A DNA stretch of 64,000 bases from Thermocaproicibacter sp041859875 (lineage in GTDB: Bacteria; Bacillota; Clostridia; Oscillospirales; Acutalibacteraceae), in assembly GCA_041859875.1 (NCBI GenBank), contig JBFLFY010000011.1, positions 3,674 through 67,673 of the forward strand, read 5' to 3'. The notes below the pieces were generated by a model that did not search any database, was not told the DNA's origin, and was given only the letters and a program-made list of their open reading frames with translations. The translations under genes were made by a program, and so were the position numbers. Of this stretch, positions 50,213 through 57,876 are shown in pieces (the stretch's first letter is position 1; each line of letters opens with the position of its first letter).

Positions 50213-50839
50213 TTAAAAATTCGTTGGTTCTTCTGTCGGGTTCGGAACTTCGTTATTTTCTGCAGTGTTTTCTTCCGGTTTTTTGTCTTCCCCGGCTTTC
50301 TCTTCCGGCTCGGCTGCGCCTTCTCCAGTTTCAGCGGGATTTTCTTCTTTCAAGGTGTCGTCATTCGGAACCACCGTAAAGGGGTGAAGGTAATCTTCAT
50401 CGTCATCGGCGGCTTCCTGGCGGAACGCCTCTTCCGGAATATCGTTTTCCTGCTCTTCGGCGGCGGTTTCGTCCGGCTCGTCGGAATATTCGTCATCGTC
50501 GTATTCTTCGCCGCAGCACTCCGCATCGCCGCAGCAACAGCTTGGTTTTGGCTCTGCTTCCGTCGGCACAGCCAGCTCGTCAAGTTTTTCATATGCGCGT
50601 TTCAGGCGCTCTCCCGTTCTGTCTACCGTACAGCAGAACGGCTCGGTGTCGCCGTTTTCTGCATCACGCAGGCTGCGATAATAATATTTTCCCAGCTGGA
50701 TATAAGCAGCCGCCTGCTTTTCCTTTTCATTCCGAATCACGATTTTCAGCCGGTTCATCATGGCCGTTTTGCGGTTTTTGTCCACTATGAAATCGACCGC
50801 TTTCGTTACGGAGTCTGCTGCGTTTTCCCAAAAGTTCAT
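50213..50839 (-). CDS. Acidic protein with Cys cluster and disordered tail
   Basis: 208 residues from MNFWENAADSVTKAVDFIVD, with AGGAGGG upstream. The N-terminal helical region (to about residue 85, KQAAAYIQLGKYYYRSLRDA) looks like a coiled coil. Residues 105-117 hold CCCGDAECCGEE; the last 90 residues are mostly Glu, Asp, Pro and Ala. The N-terminal part resembles helical clostridial proteins of unknown role. A TATAAT at 50893-50888 (minus) lies about 50 bp upstream. Confidence 0.78.
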   Translation of the reverse strand: MNFWENAADSVTKAVDFIVDKNRKTAMMNRLKIVIRNEKEKQAAAYIQLGKYYYRSLRDAENGDTEPFCCTVDRTGERLKRAYEKLDELAVPTEAEPKPSCCCGDAECCGEEYDDDEYSDEPDETAAEEQENDIPEEAFRQEAADDDEDYLHPFTVVPNDDTLKEENPAETGEGAAEPEEKAGEDKKPEENTAENNEVPNPTEEPTNF

Positions 50840-50931
50840 TGTGTTACCCTCCTGCCGCGGACGCGGTTCTCTTTTCCTTTTGCAACTATTATATCTCATT
50901 CCCAAAGCAAATAACAGTAGTATTTCGTCTA

Positions 50932-50960
50932 TTCCTTTTTTTATGCCGTTGTGATATAAT
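50932..50960 (+). promoter_or_regulatory. Promoter of the CpXC-asnB genes
   Basis: TTCCTT (50932-50937), a 17-nt spacer, TATAAT (50955-50960) with extended TG-A. It is about 58 bp before the CpXC gene start. Confidence 0.65.
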
Positions 50961-51018
50961 TAACAGATAATCTTGGGTTTTAAAGCTATACTAAAAATAT
51001 TAGGGAGAAGAATGGGAA

Positions 51019-51678
51019 ATGTCGACTCAAATGAGTAAAGACGTCGGCTGCCCGAAATGCGGTGCCGCCCTTCGAACGCAGATGTGGCCTGGTATCTGTG
51101 CGCAGGAAAACCCCGGGCTTCGCGCACGCATCCTGGACGAAACCATATTTGACTGGAAATGCCCGGAATGCGGCTACTCGGCGCAGTTTGTTTACCCTTG
51201 CCTGTACCATGACCGGGAACGGAAATTTATGGTGTACCTGGTACCGAACGGCAGTGAGAAAGAGTTTCAGCCGGTGGATGTGGGCCAGAAATTTCCACAG
51301 CTTGCACCGGTAACGAAACGCGTTGTTTCCTCGCCTGCGGAATTAAAAGAAAAAATTTTGATCTTTGAGGCAGGCCTTGACGACCGTGCCGTGGAGCTTG
51401 TAAAATATGCCTTAGCAGGCGTGCTGGAAGAAAAGCGCGGCAAAAAAGCCGTGCGGGGCTACTTCAGCTTTGCTGATGAAAGTGAAAACCGCATTGGTTT
51501 TGCCTTTTTCCCGGAAGGCGAAAAAGAGCCCGTCCTGCGCAGAACCAGCATGGACGCCTACCGCAAATCCCTTGAAATTGTAAAGGGGCAGAATATACCG
51601 GAAAGCAACAGCTTTTTCCCGGTAGATGCCGTAACGGCACAGGATATTCTGAATGAATACCGTGAAAGTGCAAAGTAA
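51019..51678 (+). CDS. CpXC domain protein
   Basis: 219 residues. The N-terminal CpXC zinc domain (residues 7-75) has GCPKCGAALRTQMWPGICAQ and FDWKCPECGYSAQFVYPCLY, the latter completing the metal site. The C-terminal part is mixed alpha/beta (LAGVLEEKRGKKAVRGYFSF). CpXC proteins are uncharacterised. asnB starts 18 nt downstream, so they are cotranscribed. Confidence 0.9.
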   Translation: MSTQMSKDVGCPKCGAALRTQMWPGICAQENPGLRARILDETIFDWKCPECGYSAQFVYPCLYHDRERKFMVYLVPNGSEKEFQPVDVGQKFPQLAPVTKRVVSSPAELKEKILIFEAGLDDRAVELVKYALAGVLEEKRGKKAVRGYFSFADESENRIGFAFFPEGEKEPVLRRTSMDAYRKSLEIVKGQNIPESNSFFPVDAVTAQDILNEYRESAK

Positions 51679-51696
51679 GAGGAAAGGATTTCAATC

Positions 51697-53565
51697 ATGT
51701 GCGGATTAGTCGGATTTACAGGAGAACTTGTTGACCGCGACGCGGTCATAAAAACCATGACGGACCGAATCACCCACCGCGGGCCGGATTCGTGCGGCAT
51801 TTATACGGATGACGAAATTGCGATGGGCTTTCGCCGCCTGAGCATTATTGACCTGAACACAGGCAGCCAGCCAATTTATAACGAAGATAAGTCACTTGTC
51901 CTGATGTTCAACGGCGAAATTTACAACTACAAGCAGCTGCGTGAAATACTGCTTGCGGCCGGCCACAAATTCTACACCCAGACGGACACCGAAGTGCTCG
52001 TGCATGGGTTTGAAGAATGGGGTCCGGAGCTTCTGAACAAGCTGCGCGGAATGTTCGCGTTTGCCATCTGGAACAAAAAAGACAAGAGCCTTTTTCTCGC
52101 GCGCGATTTCTTTGGCATTAAGCCGCTGCACTACACCAGTGTGGACGGGCACTTCGTCTATGCTTCCGAAATTAAAAGCATCCTCGACTTCCCGGGCTTT
52201 CAGAAAAAGCTGAATAAAAATGCTCTGAACAACTACATTTCGTTTGAATACCCGGTTCCGCCGGAAACATTCTTTGAAGGAGTTTACTGCCTGCCGCCCG
52301 CGCACTACCTGTGGTACCGCGACGGCAAAGTGGAAACGCACCGCTACTGGGAGCCAAAGTTCCAGCCGGACAGCTCCATAACCGAAGATGAGGCGGTTTC
52401 CGAGATTGAAAACGTCTTTGAGGACTCCGTTTCGGCGCACCGTATCAGCGACGTAGAAGTCGGCTGCTTCCTTTCAAGCGGCGTAGATTCCAGCTATGTG
52501 GCAAGCTACTTTAAAGGCCAGAAGACCTTTACCGTCGGGTTCGGCGAAGATGAGCGCTACAACGAAATCGGCTATGCAAAAGATCTTTCGGCAAAAATCG
52601 GTGTGGAGCATCACAGTCATGTGGTTTCTCCGGATGAATACTGGGGAAACATCCGCAAGGTACAGTACCACATGGATCAGCCCGTTGCGGATGCTTCCTG
52701 CATTGCGCTGTATTTTGTTTCAAAAATTGCAAGCAAGTATGTGAAGGTCGTGCTTTCCGGTGAAGGCGCGGACGAGCTGTTCGGCGGGTACAACATTTAT
52801 CATGAGCCGGATGACCTTGCTGCCTACCAGCGTCTGCCGAGGGGCTTGCGCAAAGCACTTGCGGCGTTTGTGGAAAAGCTGCCGTTCTCATTCCGCGGCA
52901 AAAGCTTCCTTATCCGCGGCTCCAAAACGATAGAAGAGCGGTTTATCGGCAACTGCAGTATGTTCACCATGAAAGAAAAACGCCGTCTGCTGAAAAGTGA
53001 CATTCCAGCTACCGTACCGCAGCTGGTCACAAAGCCTGTTTATGACCGCGTACAGGGTGCAGATGACGTGACCAAGATGCAGTATCTTGACATGAACGTT
53101 TGGCTCGCCGGCGACATCTTGCTGAAAGCCGACCGTATGAGCATGGCGAATTCGCTGGAGCTGCGCGTTCCGTTCCTGGACCGCAAGGTCTTTGATGTTG
53201 CTTCCCACCTGCCGCTGCGCCTGCGTGTGAACAGCCAAAACACCAAGTATGCTATGCGCAAGGCGGCTATGCGCCATCTGCCCGAAACAACCGCGCAGAA
53301 GAAAAAGCTTGGTTTCCCGGTGCCGATTCGCGTTTGGCTGCGGGAAGAAAAGTACTACAATATTGTGAAGCAGGCCTTTACCTCAAAAACAGCAGAAGAA
53401 TTCTTCAACACCGATTTTCTGCTGAAGCTGCTGGACGCACATTACCGCAGCAAGTGCGACAACAGCCGCAAAATTTGGACGGTTTTCTGCTTCCTCGTTT
53501 GGTATGATATTTATTTCAACGGCGTTTCCCACGAGCCTGGCGAAATGCCTGTTATTTCCCGCTAG
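51697..53565 (+). CDS. asnB: Asparagine synthase (glutamine-hydrolysing)
   Basis: AsnB makes asparagine from aspartate with glutamine as nitrogen donor. It has 622 residues. The N-terminal Ntn glutaminase begins MCGLVGFTGE with catalytic Cys2, and has RITHRGPDSCG, FNGEIYNYKQL and TDTEVLVHGFEEWG. The C-terminal synthetase has the PP-loop VGCFLSSGVDSSYVASYF near residue 250, VLSGEGADELFGGYNIYH near 350 and LELRVPFLDRKVFDVA. AGAGGAAAGG precedes ATG. Repeat elements follow the stop. Confidence 0.97.
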   Translation: MCGLVGFTGELVDRDAVIKTMTDRITHRGPDSCGIYTDDEIAMGFRRLSIIDLNTGSQPIYNEDKSLVLMFNGEIYNYKQLREILLAAGHKFYTQTDTEVLVHGFEEWGPELLNKLRGMFAFAIWNKKDKSLFLARDFFGIKPLHYTSVDGHFVYASEIKSILDFPGFQKKLNKNALNNYISFEYPVPPETFFEGVYCLPPAHYLWYRDGKVETHRYWEPKFQPDSSITEDEAVSEIENVFEDSVSAHRISDVEVGCFLSSGVDSSYVASYFKGQKTFTVGFGEDERYNEIGYAKDLSAKIGVEHHSHVVSPDEYWGNIRKVQYHMDQPVADASCIALYFVSKIASKYVKVVLSGEGADELFGGYNIYHEPDDLAAYQRLPRGLRKALAAFVEKLPFSFRGKSFLIRGSKTIEERFIGNCSMFTMKEKRRLLKSDIPATVPQLVTKPVYDRVQGADDVTKMQYLDMNVWLAGDILLKADRMSMANSLELRVPFLDRKVFDVASHLPLRLRVNSQNTKYAMRKAAMRHLPETTAQKKKLGFPVPIRVWLREEKYYNIVKQAFTSKTAEEFFNTDFLLKLLDAHYRSKCDNSRKIWTVFCFLVWYDIYFNGVSHEPGEMPVISR

Positions 53566-53573
53566 CCTTTTGC

Positions 53574-53700
53574 GGCCTCTTGAAAGAGGCCTAGCGAGAA
53601 CTTTACTGAATCTCAAAAATAACATTTGTTCTAGCTTTAACCATGAAGCGTCGCGCAGCATCCGGCTGCCGCAGCATTTGGCTGCAAAGAAACCGCCGAA
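53574..53700. repeat. Dispersed repeat copy A after asnB
   Basis: It starts with the palindrome GGCCTCTTGAAAGAGGCC, then TAGCGAGAACTTTACTGAAT and an A/T-rich stretch to CTTTAACCATGAAG (about 75 bp identical to copy B). It then has GCAGCATTTGGCTGC and ends at AACCGCCG. It begins 8 bp after the asnB stop. Confidence 0.85.
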
Positions 53701-53949
53701 ATTTTAAAAGGCAATTTTAAATCCAGCTTCTTTTCCATAATATAAATTCATCTAAGGTTTTGTTTGCACTCAGGCCGTGCAGGCCCATCCTTTCGGTTCC
53801 GTCCGAAAGGATGCAAAGTACGTCCCGGGGGGATGAACAGGCTGGCCTCGTATTGGCTCCATTTCATCCCCCCGGTGCCCCTCGGCATCCGCACACAGCC
53901 TTACAGTGAGCCAAACGGCTGGGATTCTCTTATGGACGGGGATACGGAC
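53701..53949 (+). other. Structured segment between two repeat copies, possible ncRNA
   Basis: No convincing gene. It contains a perfect 11-bp hairpin (CATCCTTTCGG/CCGAAAGGATG, 53790-53817), a perfect 13-bp long-range stem (CCGGGGGGATGAA with TTCATCCCCCCGG, about 53826-53876, loop ~25 nt), and shorter pairs GCAC/GTGC and CAGCC/GGCTG on either side. A TATAAA lies at 53741 with no good -35. A 68-codon frame runs through it but would be constrained by the hairpins. Confidence 0.45.
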
Positions 53950-54076
53950 GGCCTCTTGAAAGAGGCCTAGCGAGAACTTTACTGAATCTCAAAAATAACA
54001 TTTGTTCTAGCTTTAACCATGAAGAGCGCCGCGCAGCATTTGGCTGCCGCAGCATTTAGCTGCAAAAAAACCGCCG
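53950..54076. repeat. Dispersed repeat copy B
   Basis: Direct repeat of 53574-53700: identical for about 75 bp, then GCAGCATTTRGCTGC-like blocks and AACCGCCG. Here the end flows into a strong terminator. The distance between copies is 376 bp. Confidence 0.85.
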
Positions 54077-54105
54077 TACCCTTTTTAGGGTTGCGGCGGT
54101 TTTTG
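54069..54105. terminator. Bidirectional terminator before the YIP1-like gene
   Basis: AACCGCCG and CGGCGGTT arms extended by ACCC/GGGT; T and A tracts flank both sides. It serves the minus-strand gene at 54139 and any plus-strand transcript. Confidence 0.85.
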
Positions 54106-54138
54106 CTATGCTGATAAACGCCCTTGCGTCCGGGGAAG

Positions 54139-55023
54139 TCATCCCAAACTACTGGAAACGCTCAGCCCAATCAGGATGGAAAAGACAATACTCGAAAAAA
54201 TCATGGTAACGATTGTCATCAGCACCAAGCCAAAGAAAAACGTATATAGTTTTTTCGATTCGTCCTGTACGGCAACAACCGTGCCCGACCACGCTTCCAA
54301 TGTAAACAGGACGCTCAGAATTAATCCAATCAGAACGACCCACATGGCAACATGCAGGTTTGCAAACACCAGCAGGCATCCCAGCAGCAGGAACGGCGCC
54401 GCCGTCATGCGGCCAGCCGAAGCCGCGCACAGCATCGGCCCAAAAGCAATCTGCTGCTTCAGGATGCCTCTGGTAAGAAGTAGAAGAAGGGCTGCCAGCA
54501 CAAACGTTGAGGCCGCGGAGAAAATCAGGGTTAAAAGGAACATTCCCGGAAGCGGAAGGGAAATATTGTCGCGCATCATGCCGCCGAGAAATCCAAAAGC
54601 GGAAAAAAACGCATCCGAAACCCTTGAAGTGATCGTTAGCAGGAACAGTGCGGCTGAAAGCGCCTGTATAATCAAAAGGCCAAGCGCTGTCTTCTGGTCG
54701 CCGGAAGCGGAAAATGCCGGAAGTGTTTCCGTTGGGCGGCGATAAATACTAAGGATGCAGTCCCAAAGATGCTTAAAATAGTTTGCTGCCTCGGAAGTGG
54801 ATTTCGGCTGCTGCGCATAATGCCCCGGAGCCGTGTTCTGTGCCGGATTTGGTACTTGCGCCGCCTGTGGTACGGTTTGTGCCGCAGCAGCGTACTGCGG
54901 TGCAGCAGGCGCCGTAGCCGGAACCTGCGCCGCGGCTGCTTGCTGTGCAGCCTGTGCGCCCGGGCAAGTGCAGGATTCCCCATCCTGCAGCGGTTTCCCA
55001 CAGTAAATGCAGAACTTCGCCAT
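54139..55023 (-). CDS. Zinc-ribbon YIP1-like membrane protein
   Basis: 294 residues from MAKFCIYCGKPLQDGESCTC, an N-terminal zinc ribbon (CxxC ... CxC), a Gln/Ala/Pro-rich linker to about residue 80, then five membrane helices (ALGLLIIQALSAALFLLTIT, MFLLTLIFSAASTFVLAALL, MTAAPFLLLGCLLVFANLHV and two more). YIP1-like topology. GAGGAGG lies ahead of ATG 55023. It is 32 nt after the TcaA-like gene, in one operon. Confidence 0.85.
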   Translation of the reverse strand: MAKFCIYCGKPLQDGESCTCPGAQAAQQAAAAQVPATAPAAPQYAAAAQTVPQAAQVPNPAQNTAPGHYAQQPKSTSEAANYFKHLWDCILSIYRRPTETLPAFSASGDQKTALGLLIIQALSAALFLLTITSRVSDAFFSAFGFLGGMMRDNISLPLPGMFLLTLIFSAASTFVLAALLLLLTRGILKQQIAFGPMLCAASAGRMTAAPFLLLGCLLVFANLHVAMWVVLIGLILSVLFTLEAWSGTVVAVQDESKKLYTFFFGLVLMTIVTMIFSSIVFSILIGLSVSSSLG

Positions 55024-55055
55024 AACAAGATTCCTCCTCAATCAATTCTTTTCAG

Positions 55056-56405
55056 TTAGTTTTCGTACAAAGACAAATACCCAGGTTCAAAAGAATCAAC
55101 AGCCCATTTGCCATTCGTAAAAACGAAGCCTACCGTTCCTTCTGCCGGATGCGAAGAAGCACGATTGACTAATTTGTTCGTCGTAAAGTCCTGAATGGCG
55201 GCAGTGCAGGAATAAGTATAATTCATATGTACATTGATGTGCGGGGTTTTGCTATCCCAGGTTCCCTCTTCGGTCGATTTAAAATTGCCTGTAGAAATCT
55301 TTATAAAGCCTTCTTCTTTTCCGTTGGAAAAAGCCTCTTTATTTCTTTCATAGTCGTCCTGCACACTTTCCCGGCCTTCCTGGTCGGTCGTTACGCTGCC
55401 CTGTATGGCACTGAAATCCTTGTGCGCAGACTCAGCATTAAAAAAGTCCTGCATGAATTTTTCCGCCTGGGAGCCTACCTGTTTTAAAGTTTCATCCTTG
55501 ATGGAAAGATCCGTGCTAGAAAATATGACATTTTGGTCCGGCGTTTCCACATCCACCTGATTGGTTTCGTCTTTCAGGTACGGAGCCGTACAGGTAATAC
55601 TGTGGTTCCCTTTCAGCACGTTGTTCAGTTTATAGGTAATGATACCGTCACTGGAGTCCGCTTTGTCTTCATATTTGGCGTCAATTTTCTTAGAGTCAAA
55701 TTCTGCTGTGGTTCCTTCCGGTACAGTAACTTCCATTGTCGGTACGATGAAGTCCTCTGTGGAAACTTTCCATGTGTCGAAAAACAGCAGCTGCTTCTGC
55801 GGCTGGCGCACCATCGTAAGCACAAAGAATTGAGGAGCATCGCTTTTCGGCTCATACTCCGCGAAAAAGGATTTTTGTGTTGCGCTGTCCGCTTTGGCTA
55901 CAAGGCCCGCCGCGCCGAAGCCTAAGGTTTCAATTGCCTTTTTGGGTTTGGAAACGGTGTATGACTTGATGTTTTTGTACTTATCATTCTTGCTGCACGC
56001 TTTTACAAACTGGTCGTGGTTCACAAAATCGCTGTCACTCACGTTCAAACTGGAATACATTTTGTCCCAATTTCCTGCCTTCATGGCATCCATATACTGG
56101 TTTGCAGCGTATTCCGGCGAACTGATGTGCGACCCCACTGCGATGAACGCCACAGCAGCACAAACTACAACGGCGCACGCAATGATTGCTCCTTTGACAG
56201 CAGGCTTCATTTTCCGCTTCGGCGCCTTTTTCACAGGCTGAACTGGCGCTGCTTGCTGGGCCGGCGCCTCTGACTGAACCGGCGCCGCTTGCTGAACAGG
56301 CGCTGTGGATTTCGGCTGCTGAGCATCCTTTTCCAGCCGCGCGCCACAGTTGCAGCAAAAGACCGCCGCATCATCATTTTGTGTGCCGCAGTTCTGACAA
56401 AACAT
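55056..56405 (-). CDS. Zinc-ribbon TcaA-like membrane-anchored protein
   Basis: 449 residues from MFCQNCGTQNDDAAVFCCNC, a double-CxxC ribbon, then a Gln/Pro/Ala linker, a membrane helix near residues 80-100 (GAIIACAVVVCAAVAFIAVG) and an outer region. The outer part has a TcaA-type second domain (MEVTVPEGTTAEFDSKKIDA) and the third, NTF2-like domain (MNYTYSCTAAIQDFTTNKLV). TcaA proteins are linked to cell-wall stress and glycopeptide response; the assignment rests on architecture. A long leader of about 220 nt precedes it. Confidence 0.85.
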   Translation of the reverse strand: MFCQNCGTQNDDAAVFCCNCGARLEKDAQQPKSTAPVQQAAPVQSEAPAQQAAPVQPVKKAPKRKMKPAVKGAIIACAVVVCAAVAFIAVGSHISSPEYAANQYMDAMKAGNWDKMYSSLNVSDSDFVNHDQFVKACSKNDKYKNIKSYTVSKPKKAIETLGFGAAGLVAKADSATQKSFFAEYEPKSDAPQFFVLTMVRQPQKQLLFFDTWKVSTEDFIVPTMEVTVPEGTTAEFDSKKIDAKYEDKADSSDGIITYKLNNVLKGNHSITCTAPYLKDETNQVDVETPDQNVIFSSTDLSIKDETLKQVGSQAEKFMQDFFNAESAHKDFSAIQGSVTTDQEGRESVQDDYERNKEAFSNGKEEGFIKISTGNFKSTEEGTWDSKTPHINVHMNYTYSCTAAIQDFTTNKLVNRASSHPAEGTVGFVFTNGKWAVDSFEPGYLSLYEN

Positions 56406-56627
56406 GAAAGTACCCTCTCCTTTTATTTTATCTAAACACCGGCATACCGCCCTTGCTTTTCGCACAAGCGCACCGCCGGTATTTTGGGCAGCAAAAACTA
56501 GGTATAAGGAAACCACCGCCGCTGCGCTCTCTGCAAAAACAGCCGGAACATTGCATCTTGAGCACGGTACTTTTAAAAGCGCTGGAACCAGTAAGGATAT
56601 TTAACCACTCTGCAGCAGCATAGCCAT

Positions 56628-56657
56628 ATTATACCATTCAGTTAATTATTTTGTCAA
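56628..56657 (-). promoter_or_regulatory. Promoter of the TcaA-like/YIP1-like operon
   Basis: Minus strand TTGACA (56657-56652), an 18-nt spacer, TATAAT (56633-56628). The 220-nt leader holds no certain gene. Confidence 0.8.
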
Positions 56658-56781
56658 ATTTTTTCTTAATTTTCCAGTGCAGGATGCTTTGCTGCTTTTG
56701 CCTCCCGATGCCCTTCTCAAAGTCTATGGCAGAGCGAAGGAAAGATAGAACCCAACTGAAAAGGAAATCCGGCGGAAGGTA

Positions 56782-56826
56782 AAAAAATATTCCCGGAAGC
56801 ATCCCATAAAAGAGATACCCGGGAAC
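56782..56826 (-). terminator. Terminator of the glycosyltransferase gene
   Basis: Minus strand TTCCCGG and CCGGGAA arms around a 22-nt loop, followed by TATTTTTTT. Confidence 0.75.
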
Positions 56827-56857
56827 ATTTTCAGTCAGGCGCATTTGCCCGTCCGAT

Positions 56858-57817
56858 TTATATCTGCTGGTTTTCCGTGTCCTGTTTCGCTTCTTCATTC
56901 GTCCAAACATTTTTTATAATATAGACCGGCCTGTTTTTCACCTGCATATAAATGCGGGAAAGGTATTCACCGATGACACCCAGCGCAAGCAGGTTTAGGC
57001 CGCCCAGCAGCAAAATTAAAATCACAATGGTTGCGTAGCCGGAAACGGATATGCCGAACGCCAGTTTCTGAATGAGTACGACAAAGGCATAAAGAAATGC
57101 CAGCGCGGCAATAATGAGGCCGGAATTGCGCACCGCTTTCAGCGGCAGAGTGGTAAACGAAATCAGCCCCTCCATCGCATACCGGAACAGTTTGTGAAAA
57201 CTCCATTTTGTTGTGCCCGCGTTGCGCTCTTTGGCTTCGTAGGGAATGTATTTGGTAGAAAAGCCAATCCAGGAAAACAGGCCCTTGGAAAAGCGGTGGT
57301 ATTCTGTCATCTGCAGCAGCGCCTCTACCGCATTCCGGCGGAAGGTGCGAAAATCACTTGCGCCATCCACGAACTCCACCTCAGCGCTTTTGTTGATAAT
57401 CTTATAAAACAAATGCTTAAAAACGCGCAGGACAAAGCCTTCTTTGCGCTGAGCCTGAAACGCGCAGACCTCATCGCATTCTGGGTCGGTTTCCAGAATA
57501 CGCAGCATTTCCCGCGCAACGGCCGGGTCCTGCTGCAGGTCTGCGTCAATCAGCGTTACAAAATCCCCTCTGGCTGCTTTCAGCCCTGCATAAATAGCGG
57601 CGTCTTTCCCAAAATTCCGGGAGAAAGAAAGAACCTGAACCGCCGCGTCTTTTTGCCCGGTCAGCTCTTTCAGCACTTTTAAGGTTTTATCTTTGCTTCC
57701 GTCATCGACAAACACCATTTCATACGATAAGCCGGCAAAGGCCTTTTTGACCGCCTCGAACATCGGGCGGATGTTTTCTTCTTCGTTATAGCAGGGAATC
57801 ACGAATGAAATCTGCAT
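56858..57817 (-). CDS. GtrB/DPM1-like family 2 glycosyltransferase
   Basis: 319 residues. The GT2 catalytic domain covers about 1-225: SFVIPCYNEEENIRPMFEAV, VDDGSKDKT, GDFVTLIDADLQQDP (DxD) and DGASDFRTFRR. Two C-terminal helices (LIIAALAFLYAFVVLIQKLA and ILILLLGGLNLLALGVIGEY) anchor it. It probably moves a sugar from UDP-sugar to undecaprenyl phosphate. The polytopic gene upstream by 59 nt may transfer that sugar to a surface polymer. No GtrA flippase is visible. Confidence 0.93.
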   Translation of the reverse strand: MQISFVIPCYNEEENIRPMFEAVKKAFAGLSYEMVFVDDGSKDKTLKVLKELTGQKDAAVQVLSFSRNFGKDAAIYAGLKAARGDFVTLIDADLQQDPAVAREMLRILETDPECDEVCAFQAQRKEGFVLRVFKHLFYKIINKSAEVEFVDGASDFRTFRRNAVEALLQMTEYHRFSKGLFSWIGFSTKYIPYEAKERNAGTTKWSFHKLFRYAMEGLISFTTLPLKAVRNSGLIIAALAFLYAFVVLIQKLAFGISVSGYATIVILILLLGGLNLLALGVIGEYLSRIYMQVKNRPVYIIKNVWTNEEAKQDTENQQI

Positions 57818-57876
57818 GGCAAGCCTCTTTTACACAAGAATAGTACCGCACACAGCACTGTAAACCCACAGGGGCT

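Noticed and set aside
53764..53970. 68-codon plus-strand frame between asnB repeats
   Set aside because: It crosses two perfect hairpins and the repeat boundary and lacks a ribosome-binding site; an RNA reading is preferred.
56428..56556. 42-codon Cys-rich ORF in the leader of the TcaA-like gene
   Set aside because: Seven cysteines are striking, but there is no ribosome-binding site and G+C-rich DNA can give this by chance.
56638..56910. 90-codon minus-strand frame after the glycosyltransferase
   Set aside because: It begins inside the glycosyltransferase gene and runs through its terminator hairpin; no ribosome-binding site.
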